Shown here piece after piece: positions 12,762-24,232 of a stretch of 64,000 nucleotides of DNA. Both the position numbers and the translations under genes were made by a program. Source of the DNA: Haematococcus lacustris (lineage: Eukaryota > Chlorophyta > Chlorophyceae > Chlamydomonadales > Haematococcaceae); NCBI GenBank assembly GCA_030144725.1, contig JASKMD010000014.1, positions 5,160,106 through 5,224,105 on the forward strand, written 5' to 3'. The notes beneath the pieces are model-generated. The model was not told where the DNA came from. It saw nothing but the letters and a program-made list of their open reading frames with translations, and did not search any database. How positions within the stretch are numbered: the first letter of the stretch is position 1; each line of letters begins with the position of its first letter.

Positions 12762-15700
12762 TTAAATGTCGGCAGCCCGCCGCAACTCCTCCTCCACTAG
12801 CGCCAGGCAGCTGCCCACCGAGTCCCCGCGGCTCATGGCGGCTGCGAGCTTGTCTTGTATCGCGGAGTGCCGGCGCAGCAGCATGGCCACGTTTAGCACC
12901 GCCCACCGCACCTGCGGCACTCCAGGCCGGCAGATGGAAATCAAAACGATGCAAAGCAATGCTATCGGTTTGAATCTCATATCTTCGGGGTCGTGCACAC
13001 CATGCAAGTCACGGACATGAAGACCAAGAGCAGCCCCTGTGGCACCCGAGGCTGACGACCATGAAGGAGCATGATGAGGCCGAGGCCAACCAGCATTACA
13101 GGGCAGCATGATGCAGCACATTGAGCACCCTGACACAGTACAGCTAGGGTACGCCTACATGACTGAAGGTAGCTCGGATTCCATCTAGGTTGGCGGTCGC
13201 TCCCTCAGTACAGCACTAGAGCAGTGGCCCTTGTGACCTGGGGTGACGAAGCTGAGTTGACAGCAGTGCATGGCCCAGCAGAGCCACCGAGTGTCAATGA
13301 GAATTGCTGGGCTATCAGTCCCGACCCACCATAACTTCACAAACCCCTGCCACAATATGTCGTCCCTCCAGCACCTGCCTGCCTGCCTGCCTGCCTGCCC
13401 CTGTCTGCCCTCCCCCTCCCATTCTGCCCCTGCCTGCCTGCCTAGCCTGCCCCCCCCCCTGGCCTTACCTGGCCATCAGCCTTGGCCTGGGTGAAACCCA
13501 GCGCTCTCATCATGCGGTCCAGCTGGGCCACGTCCCCCACCCCGCCCTCAGCCTGCACACCCACAGCAGCGGAGCAACACCCTGCTGCCCAGCCCCCAGC
13601 TCTGAACCCACAACTCAGCTACCAGGTTCAACACGAAGGAGGGGCCCAGTCCCCCACCTCCTGACACCCTACCTTCACACCCACACAAGGCTGCGGCACT
13701 TCCCCACCCGTCCCACCTCCCTGCCACCCAGCCACCCCCTCCCTGCCACCTGCCCTGACACCCCACCTTGCACCAGGTTCCCCTCCCCTGGCCTCTGCCC
13801 CATGCATGGCCCCAGCCCACCACCCTCTTCACCCCTTCACCCTGGCCACCCACTTCATAACCAACCCATCACCCTCTTCCCTCATTACCACCCTCCCTCG
13901 TCCTCCCTGGGCGCGAGGACCTAACCCCTTGGTAGTAGTCCGACTCACAGCATCTCCCCCCGTCCCTCGCCTCACCACCCCGCAGGCTGCAGGCTCCCCC
14001 CCTCCCCTGCCACCATCCTCCCTGCCACTCCCTGCACCCCCATGGCTGCTGACTAACCCATGCGGGCCCCCAGCCCCCTCCTCTGAGCCTGACCCCCCTC
14101 CCTTAGCCTGTGCCCCTCCCACCCCTTCCCCGCCATCACACCTCGCCAAAGCGCAGCGCCTCGGTCACCACCCCAGCCAGGGCCATGCAGGCGTACTGGT
14201 CCAAGCTGCTGGAGCTCAACCTGCCGGCTGCCAGCTCGGCTTGGAAGGCTGCGTCACAGAACTGGGTGCCCGCCTGCAGGTTCAGGGTGCGGTACCTGAA
14301 CAGGCAGCAGGGCGCACCCACCCCTCCTGGCCCAGTGCAGCACACACCTGCACACCTGCTGCCCCTCCTGCTGCCCCCTGCTGCCCCTACTGCCCCTACT
14401 GCCCTTGCTGCACAGCTCCTGCCCCCGCTACCCCTGCTGCTCCTGCTGCCCCTGCTGCCCCTACTGCCATGACTGTTGCTAGGCCTGCTGCTGCCCCTGC
14501 TGCCCCTACTGCCATGACTGTTGCTAGGGCTGCTGCTGCCCCTGCTGGCTGACAGCGGGTGCCGGCCGGCTTACTTGGTGAAGGCGTCCCAGGCTGACAG
14601 CGTGTAGGCGCGGGGCAGGATGCCGATGAGGTAGGCCACTAGGAAGTGACCGGCCTCATGCAGGGCCACCCGCTGCCGGTACTGGGCCAGGCTCAGGCGA
14701 CCCAGGCTGTCCACCAGCAGGGTCTCCCCTCCACCCTGGTTCACCACCTGCCACCACCCCACACACCCACACACACACTCTACCACGTCACTTACTACCA
14801 GCAGCAGCAGCAGCAGCAGCAGAGACATTGAAACACCCAGTGCTGTATGTGACCAGTGCAACTTGTGCAGAGTGGGCAGGCAGACTGTGGAGTGTGACGT
14901 GCGAACAAGGTGTGAGCAGGCAGGTGTGAGGTTGGGAGGGTGTGCTGGCCAGGGGCTGGTGAGCTGACCTGGTCCAGGGTGAGGGCTGCCACCAGGGCAA
15001 AGGCGGCACCCAGGACGCGCCCCCCATCCAGGTCAGTGGCCAGCGCCAGGGCCGCCAGGCCCGCCACCGCTGCTGCCTGCACAGAGGGCGCAGGCAGAGC
15101 CACCCCGGCCTGTGAGGAAGGAGGGGGCGCTCAGTCCAGGCGCTGGGGTGCTGACGAGGCAAGGGGACAGGGGCTATGAGTCAGGCCATGAGGGTGCTGG
15201 GTGAGAGTCTGGCAACGATGGGGTGATGGGGAGGTGGGTGAGAGACTGGCGACGGGGAGGACGGGGGGAGGGGCTGTGAGTCAGGCCATGATGGGTAGGT
15301 GCGCCAAGGAAGGGATAGGGAGGGAGGGAGAGTGGGTGGTAAAGAGATAGGAGGGTGGTTGGCTGAGTCTGGGGGGTGGGCATGCAATGGAGGTGGGTGG
15401 CCAGGGGGGTGGCCCCTGTCTCAGGGCTGCTGGCCTGAGCTGACCCTGACTGTCAGTCAGGCCATGAAGGTAGCAGCGCCCTGGTTGGCCCGCTCTCACT
15501 GCCTGCATTGAGCACGGGCTCTGGCCTGCTTGGCTGTCAGTAGAGGAGGAGCAAAGCAGTGTGGCTAGCCCTTGAGCCTGCCTGCCTTGAGTGTGCAACT
15601 GGCTGCCAAGAAAGAAGGACAGTAGGACAGTCAGGGAAGTGGTTGGTGAGGGTGCCAAGGAGGGGTCTGTGGGCTGCCGCGCCTGCCTAGGTCCCTCTGG

Positions 15701-16571
15701 CTGTGTTGGCACTGCAAGCCCTGAGGGCGGCTGCTGCAGCTGGGCTCCCTCAGGGCCGTGGCCCGCTGTCCAGTCAGCTGTGTGAGGGGGGGGCAAGGGG
15801 GCAAGCGGGCAAGAGGGGGCAAGGGGGGCCAAGGGCGGGGCAAGATGGGGCCAAGGGCGGGGCAGAATGGGGGCTAGGGCGGGGCAAGATGGGGGCTAGG
15901 GCGGGGCAAGGGGGGGAGCAGGGATCTGTGCCTGGCCTTGGGCCTGCACACGCTGTGACGCAAAGAGGATTCCCTGGCTGATTGCACAAGGGGTGAAGCG
16001 CTTGCTGGCGGGGGCAGGCTACCCTCACTCTGCAGTGTTCAGCCAGCGCCTGACTCCATACCTACAGGCTTGCTTGCTACAATGCCTCTCCAAAGTGCAC
16101 TTATGGAGTGGGGAGTATGATGGTCAGTGTAACCGCCCAGCACCCAAGAATACCTGCAGGCTAACCTGAACTTGGAGAGTTTTGTAAATGGGATGGCGGT
16201 GTGTTGGGTCCTGGACCAGGGCCTGATCCTGGGCTGCTGACCTGGCCAGTGCTCCTGATCAGGTCCAGGCTCTTGTCCTTGGGGCTCAGCAGCTTAGCTG
16301 CGTCGATTTGGTTCAACCGCAGCTCCTCCAGGCTGTAGATGCGCTTTGGGAGCTGCCGGCCCTGACCAAATCCCAGCAGCAGACCCTCCTCCTGCAGCTG
16401 CCGCGCGAGGCTAACTGCAGCGGTGTCATCATTGCGCAGCAGCAGCTCGTCCAGGTGGGCTAATTGTGACGTCGGCACGGGAGACATTGGCGCAGCAGCA
16501 CGGAAGACATTGGCGCTTACTAGGCGCCGGCCGCTATACGCAAAGCGCTTACTAGAGCAACAGGACTGCAT
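12762..16571 (-). CDS. FtsH-like M41 peptidase-domain protein (VIR3-like)
   Basis: Membrane-associated plastid-type relative of FtsH that has the M41 metallopeptidase fold but no AAA ATPase. Minus-strand exons: 16571-16242, 15109-14969, 14747-14575, 14295-14142, 13552-13469, 12911-12762; about 343 aa in total. The start at 16571 gives a Ser/Arg/Ala-rich transit-like leader, followed by LDELLLRNDDTAAVSLARQL and LPKRIYSLEEL, which resemble plant VIR3 (At1g56180) as I remember it. Exon 15109-14969 is a hydrophobic Ala/Leu/Val segment, probably membrane-spanning. Exon 14747-14575 contains the zinc-site motif HEAGH. MALAGVVTEAL, then GGVGDVAQLDRMM with the candidate third ligand Asp, follow. The C-terminus aligns with the second M41-like gene at 49163-53797 (AAMSRG...SVxxC). 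Peptidase activity is possible but unproven. Confidence 0.8.
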
Positions 16572-16714
16572 AGTATTTAGTGAGCATGATAGGGTGCACT
16601 ATACGTTAGTCTGTGGATTAATGGTGGCCTTTGTTGCCATGCTTGCCGACGCGAGGCTAGGCTGTCCATTCACGGCCCAGGCTTCATGCCTGTTGTGGAC
16701 AGGAATTCGCGCAG

Positions 16715-18050
16715 GTGGTGCACACTGACGGAGTCGCGGTCAGCGTGATGTTTACGCGCCCCAAGCCAGCAGAGCCGCCCGACAAGCTGCCTTGCATGGG
16801 CAAGGAGGAGGGCGCTGTCAACCCGCTGGCGCACCTGGACGCCGATTGGCTGGGCTGCGACCCCGAGAAGACGAACATGGCGACAGTGGCCCACGAGGAG
16901 CGGTACCCCTCCGGCGCTGTGAAGTCCGTGTGGCAGCGCAGCCTGACTGCGGGGCAGTACTACCGGCAGAGCGGCATCACGGAACACGCCAAGGAGTCCA
17001 AGGTCTGGACGGCCGGCATCAAGCCTCAGCACGATCTACTGTCGCAAGTCACCAACTACACCGCCTCGCTGCAGCGGTACCGGGAGTACGCTGCCACGAC
17101 GTTGTGGACCTGGCCGGCCATGTGGGCCGAGCTGTCCAAGCGGCGTTGGTCCAACGCCAGGTTCCGGCTGTACGGAGGCAAGCAGCGCACGGTGGCCAAG
17201 TTCTGGGCCGAGGTGAGTAGGCCATACGTGCCAGTATGTGTGCCAGTATGTGTATGTTTATATATGCTCATTATGCTTGTCTTTGCCATGACTTGACCTG
17301 AGGCTGAGCTCACAATGTGTCTCTCCTGTGTGCCTTGGCTGCAGACTGTCAAGGGTGCCAAGGTACGCTGCAACTCGGCTGCCACAGGTCGCCCCTTGGC
17401 CCTGGCCTATGGGGCAGCAGGCTTCAGTGGCAGTGGCAGCATTGGCAGCAAGGGTGTGCCTGTCAAGCAGATACGACGGGAGGCATGCAAGCAGTTCCCC
17501 GGGCGTGTGGTGTTGGTGCGTGAGTTCCGGACCAGCCGGGTCAGCTCTGCCCGCACCAACGTGGTGCAGGGCCAGGCAGAGTCCTTCAGGTGAGAGACCT
17601 CAGATGCTTTCGCACTGCAGGAGTGGAGTCATTACATAGCTGTAGAATGACATCTCACACACCAGCCTAGACTGTGCCCTGCACCGTTTAGGCTACACAT
17701 GGCTCGACTTCACACTTGGTTTGGCAAGGAAGGGTCTTACAAGTGAGCATTGACATATGTTGCCTTGCAGGTGGCTGTACCCGGTGCGCAGCATGGCGAA
17801 GCGGTCCCGGATCCGGGGCTTGATGTGCTCTACAAGCAATGTCATCAAGCGCAGGTTCTACGACCAAGACGTGCTAGCCGCGCTGAACATCCGCCGCATT
17901 GCAGCCGGGCCGGGCCGCCCACGCGAGCTCAGCAGCTGGCAGGGCCGCCCCGCCATGCCTAACCCAGGCAGACCAGGCCAGGAGTGGGTGCAAGTGCGCG
18001 ACAAAGGCCTGCTGCGGAAGTGGCAGCGGCAGCACCAGCGGCAGCGATAG
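16715..18050 (+). CDS. Fanzor (TnpB-like RNA-guided nuclease), RuvC half, three exons
   Basis: Putative eukaryotic OMEGA nuclease. Exons 16715-17212, 17345-17589 and 17771-18050 join in frame (1023 nt, 340 residues, TAG stop) through GTGAGT...CTGCAG and GTGAGA...TTGCAG introns. Residues from 16715: VHTDGVAVSVMFTRPK; RuvC-I GCDPEKTNM with Asp49; SLTAGQYYRQSG; then AYGAAGFSGSGSIG; REFRTSR with Glu226, the rearranged RuvC-II position described for Fanzors; and YDQDVLAALNIRR with Asp281 (RuvC-III). All three acidic residues are present. The zinc-finger cysteines usually found after RTS are replaced (RVSSAR), and only one Cys remains at MCSTSN. No Met start or N-terminal WED/REC region is seen: the frame upstream meets a TAG within about 20 codons, and 16571 is already the start of the neighbouring gene. 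This is a 5'-truncated or mis-joined copy with an intact frame. No guide RNA was identified. Confidence 0.72.
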
Positions 18051-18655
18051 TGACATGTGAATCATGCCATCAGCCAAACAAACAAACAACTCGATTGCCC
18101 CTTACAAAGGGGATGTGTGTCGCTAGAGTGTGCATAGGGTAGGGCTCTAGCGAATAGGTTAGGGACACAGTCCCGACTCCTAGGTTAGGGACACACACCG
18201 GTCTCTCACTGCTGTGGAGAAGTGCAGGGGCTCCACAGGAGGATAGGGATACAGCATGGTTGATGTATCCTTTCAAGTAGTTGTATGGCAGAGGTGCATG
18301 AAAGTCTGGGAGGTCATTGTGTGCAGCGTGTGAGCTGGGTCCAGAAGGTTAGCGCGTGCCTACTGGCGCCGCCGACGGCAAGCACAAGCGAGGACAAACT
18401 AAAGGGCGGTCTGAGGGAACAGCCTGCAAGCGCGGTGTGCTTCTTGCAGCAAGGTGCGCCCAAAAATGCTTTCGCTTCAGACCTAAACGATTGGGTCACG
18501 CTGCTGGTGGACAAGAACAGCAATGTGGTGGCGTGGAGAGTAGCGACAGCTGCGTAGTTTAGGCCAGGTAGCACAAACAACAGCAGCTGCATGGTACTAG
18601 CCATCAAGCAAAGCAGACACTTGTGCAGCCCGTTTTATACAACTGCAGGTGCAGG
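18051..18655. other. Spacer before DIM1
   Basis: About 600 bp holding the 3' flank of the Fanzor and presumably the DIM1 promoter and 5' UTR. A small imperfect repeat TAGGTTAGGGACACA occurs near 18158 and 18180. The open frame at 18285-18557 has no recognisable family. Confidence 0.45.
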
Positions 18656-20472
18656 ATGAGTTACCTGCTACCGCACTTGCACAGCGGCTGGGCCGTTGAC
18701 CAGGCCATCTTGGGAGAGGAGGACCGCGTTGTGATCATCCGGTTTGGGCACGACTGGGACACGTCATGCATGCAGATGGATGAAGTGCTGGCAGGTGAGC
18801 AGCCAGCAGCACTGTGTGGAGTGGGAGGCGTGCAAGGGCCTCCTTCCTGCGCTCGCCCTGCTCCCCTCATGCTCATGTGCCAGTCCCATGTGCCAAGGCG
18901 TAGTATTCTTCTCGCATTGTGAACCACTGTAAGGGCACAGTCCAGACAGATGCCTGGATATCAAGAAATGCCAAGCCCAGTGCCCCCACCGTGCACCTGG
19001 CCAAGCTTCAGGGTGCAACACCCCCGCACCCCATCATCAGCAAAAACACTTGACCTGGATTTTCTATAAACACATAGTATGGGCCTGGACCAGACATACA
19101 CCAGACACGGACCTGGCGTGTCCCCCAGGGGAGCAGCAAGGGGTAGGGCGGCCCCCGGCAGTGGCAGCCAGGGGCATACAGGTGTTCTTGTTCAATAGAG
19201 GTCAAGATATGCATTACTCATGCAGTAGGATGATGGTGGGTGCAGGCCATGGCCCAGTAGGAGGCTCCTCCCTTGCCACACCTCAACCATTGCCACAGCC
19301 ATCCTCATCTTCTCCTTCTTCTTTCTCCTGTGTTAGGTGGCTGGCTGCACATAAGCTGGCAAGCACATAAGCTGGCAAGCACGTAAGCTGGGGCAGCCAT
19401 GAGCACAGGCAAGTAGAGGCAGTGCACATTGTTACGGCTGTTTGGCTTAAGGCTGTATGGCGGCAACGCAGATGTTGAGGGTAGTCACCCCTGTAAGCGT
19501 GCTTATAGCCCACTTGTGCCAACTTATGTGCTTGCCTGCTTAAGCTGCATGGTGCCTCTGATGAAAGTCGAGGGGTGGCCGGGATGAGCCATAGACTGCC
19601 CTGCTCTTGGCACCTGCCCTTCTGCCCTAGGTGTGGCTGAGCAGATAAAGAACTTCGCCGTCATCTACCTCGTTGACAACTCGGAGGTTCCGGACTTCAA
19701 CACCATGTACGAGCTGTACGACGCATGCACAACCATGTTCTTCTTTAGGTGCGTGCTGCCTCTGGCATTTTGGTTGGGCTTGTTTGGCAGCATGGCAGCG
19801 CGGCAGCAACGGTGGTGCTTGCAGGGCAGGCAGACAATCAGGCAGAGAAGGAGGGCACGGTTGTAGTTCACCTGCCCTGCCTTGCCCAACATAGCCATGT
19901 CAAACGCTGTCCTGCCCATTGTCACCCAGCCCAACGTCGTCCCTCTCTCTCAAGGCGAGTCCATGCTGGGGTGCTGCAGAAACAAGCACATCATGATTGA
20001 CCTGGGGACGGGTAACAACAACAAAATCAGCTGGCCCATGTCAGACAAGCAAGAGTTCATCGACATCGTGGAGACCATCTATCGAGGGGCTCGCAAGGGC
20101 CGAGGTCTGGTGGTGTCGCCCAAGGACTACTCCACAAAGTACAGGTGCGAGCCCGGCTTTGTGATGGTGATGGCGCACCAGTGTGCAGGGCTGCACAGGC
20201 CTTGCGCATCATACACCAGCTGCAGACTCGCCAAAGTACAGCCTCACTAACAGGGGTAACAGAGGTTTAGGGCAGGGCAGGGCAGGGCAGGGGTGAAGGG
20301 AGGCTGGGAAGGATCGTTTCGAGTGGGGTAGGTGGAGGGAGCAGGCCACGCCCCAGAGGGAAGCTCCAGAAGGAGGCGTCCTCGAGTCGTCGTCGTCTTC
20401 AATTCCTTAGTGTTCTTTTGTTTTGTAGACCACACTGCTGTGCCCAAAATGCTGCTTATTTGCAGGTACTGA
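18656..20472 (+). CDS. DIM1: DIM1/TXNL4A, U5 snRNP 15 kDa splicing protein
   Basis: Thioredoxin-fold core protein of the U5 and U4/U6.U5 snRNP needed for pre-mRNA splicing (Dib1 in yeast, YLS8 in Arabidopsis). Exons 18656-18794, 19631-19748, 19980-20144 and 20466-20472 sum to 429 nt: 142 aa plus stop, the length of the human protein. Sequence is near-identical to the family throughout: MSYLLPHLHSGWAVDQAI, RVVIIRFGHDWD, NKHIMIDLGTGNNNK, ARKGRGLVVSPKDYSTKYR. The last coding exon is only GTACTGA: it completes an Arg codon and supplies Tyr and stop, giving the conserved KYRY end. Reading through the last donor instead gives a false CEPGFVM tail. The first intron is 836 bp. Confidence 0.96.
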
Positions 20473-21282
20473 TCGATGCTGCACTGTGGCAGCGCTATAC
20501 GTCATGGCTCAGCAAGTTTGCAAGCACTGGAAGTGACAAAGCAGCTGGGAGCACAGCGAGCGTTTTGTGCGGTTGGCGTGACAGTGGCGGCACTTTGGCA
20601 GCTACTCCTCTGGTAGTGCCCGGTGAATGCCCAGGCTCAGGCTTTAGTAGGTTGTGTGTGTAGATGTTGCTGGACCTTGCTGGATCTTGCCACTCCTTCA
20701 TCGCTGGGATCCAAGGGATGGGGTTCAGGTGGCTGAGGGAGCTGAGGTGCAGTCATGCTTGAGAGACCGCCCAGTATAGAGTGTCATGGTGCCCCTGTTC
20801 ACATGGTGATGCCCACCAGCCTAGGCAGCTGGCGCTGCCTTTGCTGTGGCTGGCTAGGTGGTTTAGGGAGAATCTGCAAGGCTGCACTCATCAGCTCGTT
20901 GGCTGCAATACATAATAAGTATATCTCTTGAGTGTTTCTCTGTCCAATTAATGCCTTTGTTTGGGGTTGCATTGCAATGCCCACAGGCAACATGCATCTA
21001 CAAGGTGCATTCGAACATCTGCACTGCATGCTTTTTCAATTTGCCCAAATGCATGATCAAAGCTGATACATAACGCTCATACAGCCTTCCATATACAGTT
21101 CCTGTAGCTTCCGTTTCTGTATGATACAGGGCCGCGGCCGCGGGCAAAGTTGCAGTAAGATATAGTCAAGCGGCCGAGCGTCACCCAGCAGCACAAGCGC
21201 GATCTGTTGCACGCGCGCGCACACGCAATCCGCAGTTGCCGAGTACCAGGCCCTTCCGTGGGTGATGTACCCGCCATTGCGA
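20473..21282. other. Spacer, no gene seen
   Basis: About 800 bp after DIM1. No conserved coding segment. Base composition becomes more AT-rich from about 20880, marking the edge of the transposon-rich island. Confidence 0.5.
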
Positions 21283-21418
21283 CTAGTACAGGAGCAGGCT
21301 GCAGTGCAGCCAGGCTGTGTCCACTGGTGGTGGCGCGCGGACATCTGGTTTACTGTTTAGTTATAACTCGGTTGTTGGTTAAATGCTTAGAACAACTTAG
21401 AGGTCGTAAGTATGTAAC
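21283..21418 (+). repeat. Dispersed repeat, copy 1 (interrupted)
   Basis: Starts CTAGTACAGGAGCAGG and ends AAGTATGTAAC. It matches 27889-28008 almost base for base apart from a short deletion in the latter. This copy is split by the transposon 21419-23947 and resumes at 23948 with ATGTAACATAG and TATGTCGCTGTAGAGCTTGG. The second copy leads directly into the ORF at 28040, so the repeat may be the 5' end of a larger element. Confidence 0.85.
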
Positions 21419-21788
21419 TCAGGCGTTCCCAACTACCTGAAAACCACCCCCCTGTGATAGGAAGCCCGTATCTCCGCAGCCACTCAGTCAAAAATATATA
21501 TAAACAGTGCTTTAAACAGAGGAGACTCAAAGCTACGAGATGGCCGACGCAGCAAAAACTATCTCGCTCTCAGCGGTGCTCAGTGCCTGCCCAAAGATCG
21601 ACATTTAAATTCATGCGATTTAGCCTCATGCGAGGCGCGCCACACTAGCACGCTTCGCCACACCGATGTTGCTGGCACCTGCAACGCGCAGCAGCAGTCG
21701 GAACATGATTTGCTTTTGGCATGTGGACGCGACGACGGCAGTCGTGACGACTGGATACCACTATTAGCATTTGGAGCTGCTGCTGGCG

Positions 21789-23257
21789 CTAGTGCATTAC
21801 CGGCTGCTCTACTACGCTTAGCAAGGTGCTAGGTGCAGTACGTGGTGTTGTCTCACCTTGCTTTGCTGCCCTCGACTTGTTAGCTGCAGGTGCCTCACGC
21901 TTACGTGACGTGCTTGCCGCTGCCAGCTGTTGCTGCTGCTGAGGGGGTGCACCAGCAGGCACAGCCAGCTCAGGGGTGGTGCCTGCAGGTGTCAGCTGCT
22001 GCTGAGGGGGCGCAGCTGCGGCAAGCTTCCCACGGATGTGGGTGCACACGTGGCTCAGTAGCTTGGGTACCCTCCAGCTCGTGTGTACCTCCTGCTTGTG
22101 AAACTGGAGGTATGACTGAAGCTGCTGCCTGCAGCAGGCACAGCCAGCTCTTGGCGCCCCATGCTCCCATGCCGAGTGGCACCCAATACTGGGCCAGCAA
22201 GCTGGCAATGGATTCAATAGCTGGGCAAATGTCACCACCCAATGCAGCTAGCCCAGTCAGCAGGGTATTGTGTATGCCGTGGCTATAGCAGGGCTGCGCC
22301 CGAATGCAGCCAGCCTGCCCCTTGCTCTGCAGGAGCTTGCTCATGCGGGTGACAACACCACCATATTCACCCATGTTCACACCCATATTCACCCTTGCTT
22401 TGCATTATGACCTGGACATGGGCTTCTGCCGTGCCAATAGGCAAGGGGATGATTACCAACACATCGGTGACTTGAGTGGTGAGTCTGCCTGCCCCAACCC
22501 CAGCCTCAGCCCCAGCCCCAGCTGCTGCCCCATCTGCTCCTGCTGCTGCCCCATCTGCTGCTGCTGCTGCCCCATCTGCTGCTGCTGCTACCCCATATGC
22601 TGCCTCAGCTGCTGCTGATGCTGCCCCATCTGCTGCCCCAGCCCCAGCCCCAGCCCCAGCCCCAGCCCCAGCCCCAGCCCCAGCCCCAGCCCCAGCCCCA
22701 GCCCCAGCCCCAGCCCCAGCCCCAGCCCCAGCCCCAGCCCCAGCCCCAGCCCCAGCCCCAGCCCCAGCCCCAGCCCCAGCCCCAGCCCCAGCCCCAGCCC
22801 CAGCCCCAGCCCCAGCCCCAGCCCCAGCCCCAGCCCCAGCCCCAGCCGCCTCAACACCTCCACTGAGACGGGGTGCTGCTCCAAAACCAGCAGCTGCTGC
22901 CTCTGCTTGAAGGTGAGTGGGGAGTGGTGGGGGCGGCGTTTGTGCCGGTAGTTATGCACTTGACCCTGTAGGCTGCGTTGAGCAGCCCGTAGGGAGTGAT
23001 TGGTAGCTGCTGTTTTGGATGCCACCTGCTGCAAAGCCACATGCTCATCCTGCAGGCGTTGGTGTGCTGCCTGCAGGTCCTCTAGGTCGCCCTTCAACCC
23101 ATCCACGGTGCCCACTAGGGACTGCTCCACATCCCGCAGCCTGTGCCCTGCCCACCGCAGCCTTCATACCATTAGGGCAGTGGCGGTGGCCTGCCTGGGG
23201 AGAGCTGTTTAACGCCTTCAGATGGGCACGAAGAGCTTTGCTCGGTCTCTTGCCCAT
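21789..23257 (-). CDS. Unrecognised transposon-encoded protein frames
   Basis: Minus-strand frames inside the 21419-23947 element look partly protein-like but could not be spliced with confidence. From 5': [16 protein letters not shown] (from 23257); a coiled coil [20 protein letters not shown]...[10 protein letters not shown] (about 23160-22920); a (GL)n run made by the hexamer array; [19 protein letters not shown] and [15 protein letters not shown] (22370-22150); [20 protein letters not shown]; a Q-rich tail ending at the stop at 21789. That stop lies about 370 bp from the element end, as in the related copies. Function unknown. Confidence 0.35.
22636..22850. repeat. (CAGCCC)n hexamer array
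   Basis: About 35 nearly perfect CAGCCC units inside the transposon. They open all frames: Ala-Pro and Pro-Gln on the plus strand, Gly-Leu on the minus strand. Long frames over this interval are repeat artefacts unless the minus-strand Gly-Leu run belongs to the transposon protein. Confidence 0.95.
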
Positions 23258-23954
23258 GGCTTGCAGGGGTTGGGAGAGTGGGAGTGGGTGGGAGGAGGGG
23301 AGGGCTGGAGAGCTGGGATGGGCGGGGATGGGCAGGGTGTAGGGTTAGGTGGACTGGAAGGGGGTGGTGGAAGGGGGTAACTACTCATCATACACCTGCA
23401 GCCAACAATTGATGTGCCTTTGGAGTGGTCCCAATCATCGTGCGTAAATCCAATATCTATGTTTCTTTGTTCTGGTGATGCACGTAAGAGTCATCTTGGA
23501 CAAGAGTGTAGGGAGTTTGGCTGGAAAGCAGCAAAGATGTTGAAGGGGGGGGTGGGTTTGCAAGCCAGGCGCCCACCATTATAGCGATATAGCGTTGCCG
23601 TCAACACTTAAGGGAATCCTCACATCCTCGCCAAGCGGCCTGCACCATCAGAAAGCTCGCGCAACCATGTTTGCCGGACTTCGGTGGTGTGCGCCACCGA
23701 CATGTCGTGCATCGCTAACGGATAGCCAAGGACGGAGCTTACCAGTGTAGCTAACCACGGTCTCTGATTGGGACACATTCGGGGTCACATGTGGCTGCCC
23801 GCATCGAAAGACTCCGATGGCAATTCCAGTCGAACACTAAACGCGCAATGTCGCATTGCAGCAGACGCAGCAAACGTTACATCAAATGATGGAGTAGATG
23901 GGCCGCAGTTGCATGAAGATTACCAACCCCATGTTGGGAACGCCTGAATGTAAC

Positions 23955-24232
23955 ATAGCATTGATATGTCGCTGTAGAGCTTGGTATAGGACGTCGGAAA
24001 GTTTCGGACCTCTTATGACCCGCAACTTAGCACCTTTTCAGAGCGCTGTAATTGTGCGTTGTTTCAGCGGCCGCTGATATGCGGCGAATTAGAGGTGTTT
24101 CAGAGCAGTCAGTTCAGTACTGATTAAGCACTGATTCATGGGGCTCTGAATGTGGGGTATTTTAGGGGTCCACCAGGGCTGAAACAGAGCTTAATCAGAG
24201 CGGTTTTAGAGGTTTACAGGGCAATGTTCAAG
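23955..24232. repeat. Older repeat sequence hosting the next insertion
   Basis: Non-coding stretch with TTAGAGGT-type motifs (GGCGAATTAGAGGTG at 24083, GGTTTTAGAGGTTTA at 24202). The same kind of sequence resumes at 25464 (GTAAATTAGAGGCC) beyond the 24233-25456 element, and its reverse complement appears as CACCTCTAATT at 27570-27830. It therefore looks like one repeat family interrupted by the transposon. Confidence 0.45.

Larger units (their letters stand above)
21419..23947. mobile_element. Complete TIR transposon, 2529 bp, 7-bp target duplication
   Basis: Left terminus TCAGGCGTTCCCAAC (21419-21433) and right terminus GTTGGGAACGCCTGA (23933-23947) are perfect 15-bp inverted repeats. The 7-bp direct repeat ATGTAAC flanks them at 21412-21418 and 23948-23954. 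The uninterrupted target occurs at 28002-28008, which confirms the insertion. The last 37 bp (23911-23947) are identical to the end of the element at 24233-25456, and the left subterminal region is related to those at 24233, 28623 and (inverted) 54921. Minus-strand frames with coiled-coil and low-complexity content lie inside. No DDE transposase or other named domain was recognised, so the superfamily is open. Confidence 0.88.

Noticed and set aside
18285..18557. 90-codon frame upstream of DIM1
   Set aside because: No family, no splice support, overlaps the expected promoter and 5' UTR of DIM1.
22476..22910. Ala-Pro and Pro-Gln repeat proteins on the plus strand
   Set aside because: Translation of the (CAGCCC)n hexamer; the transposon's protein-like frames are on the other strand.
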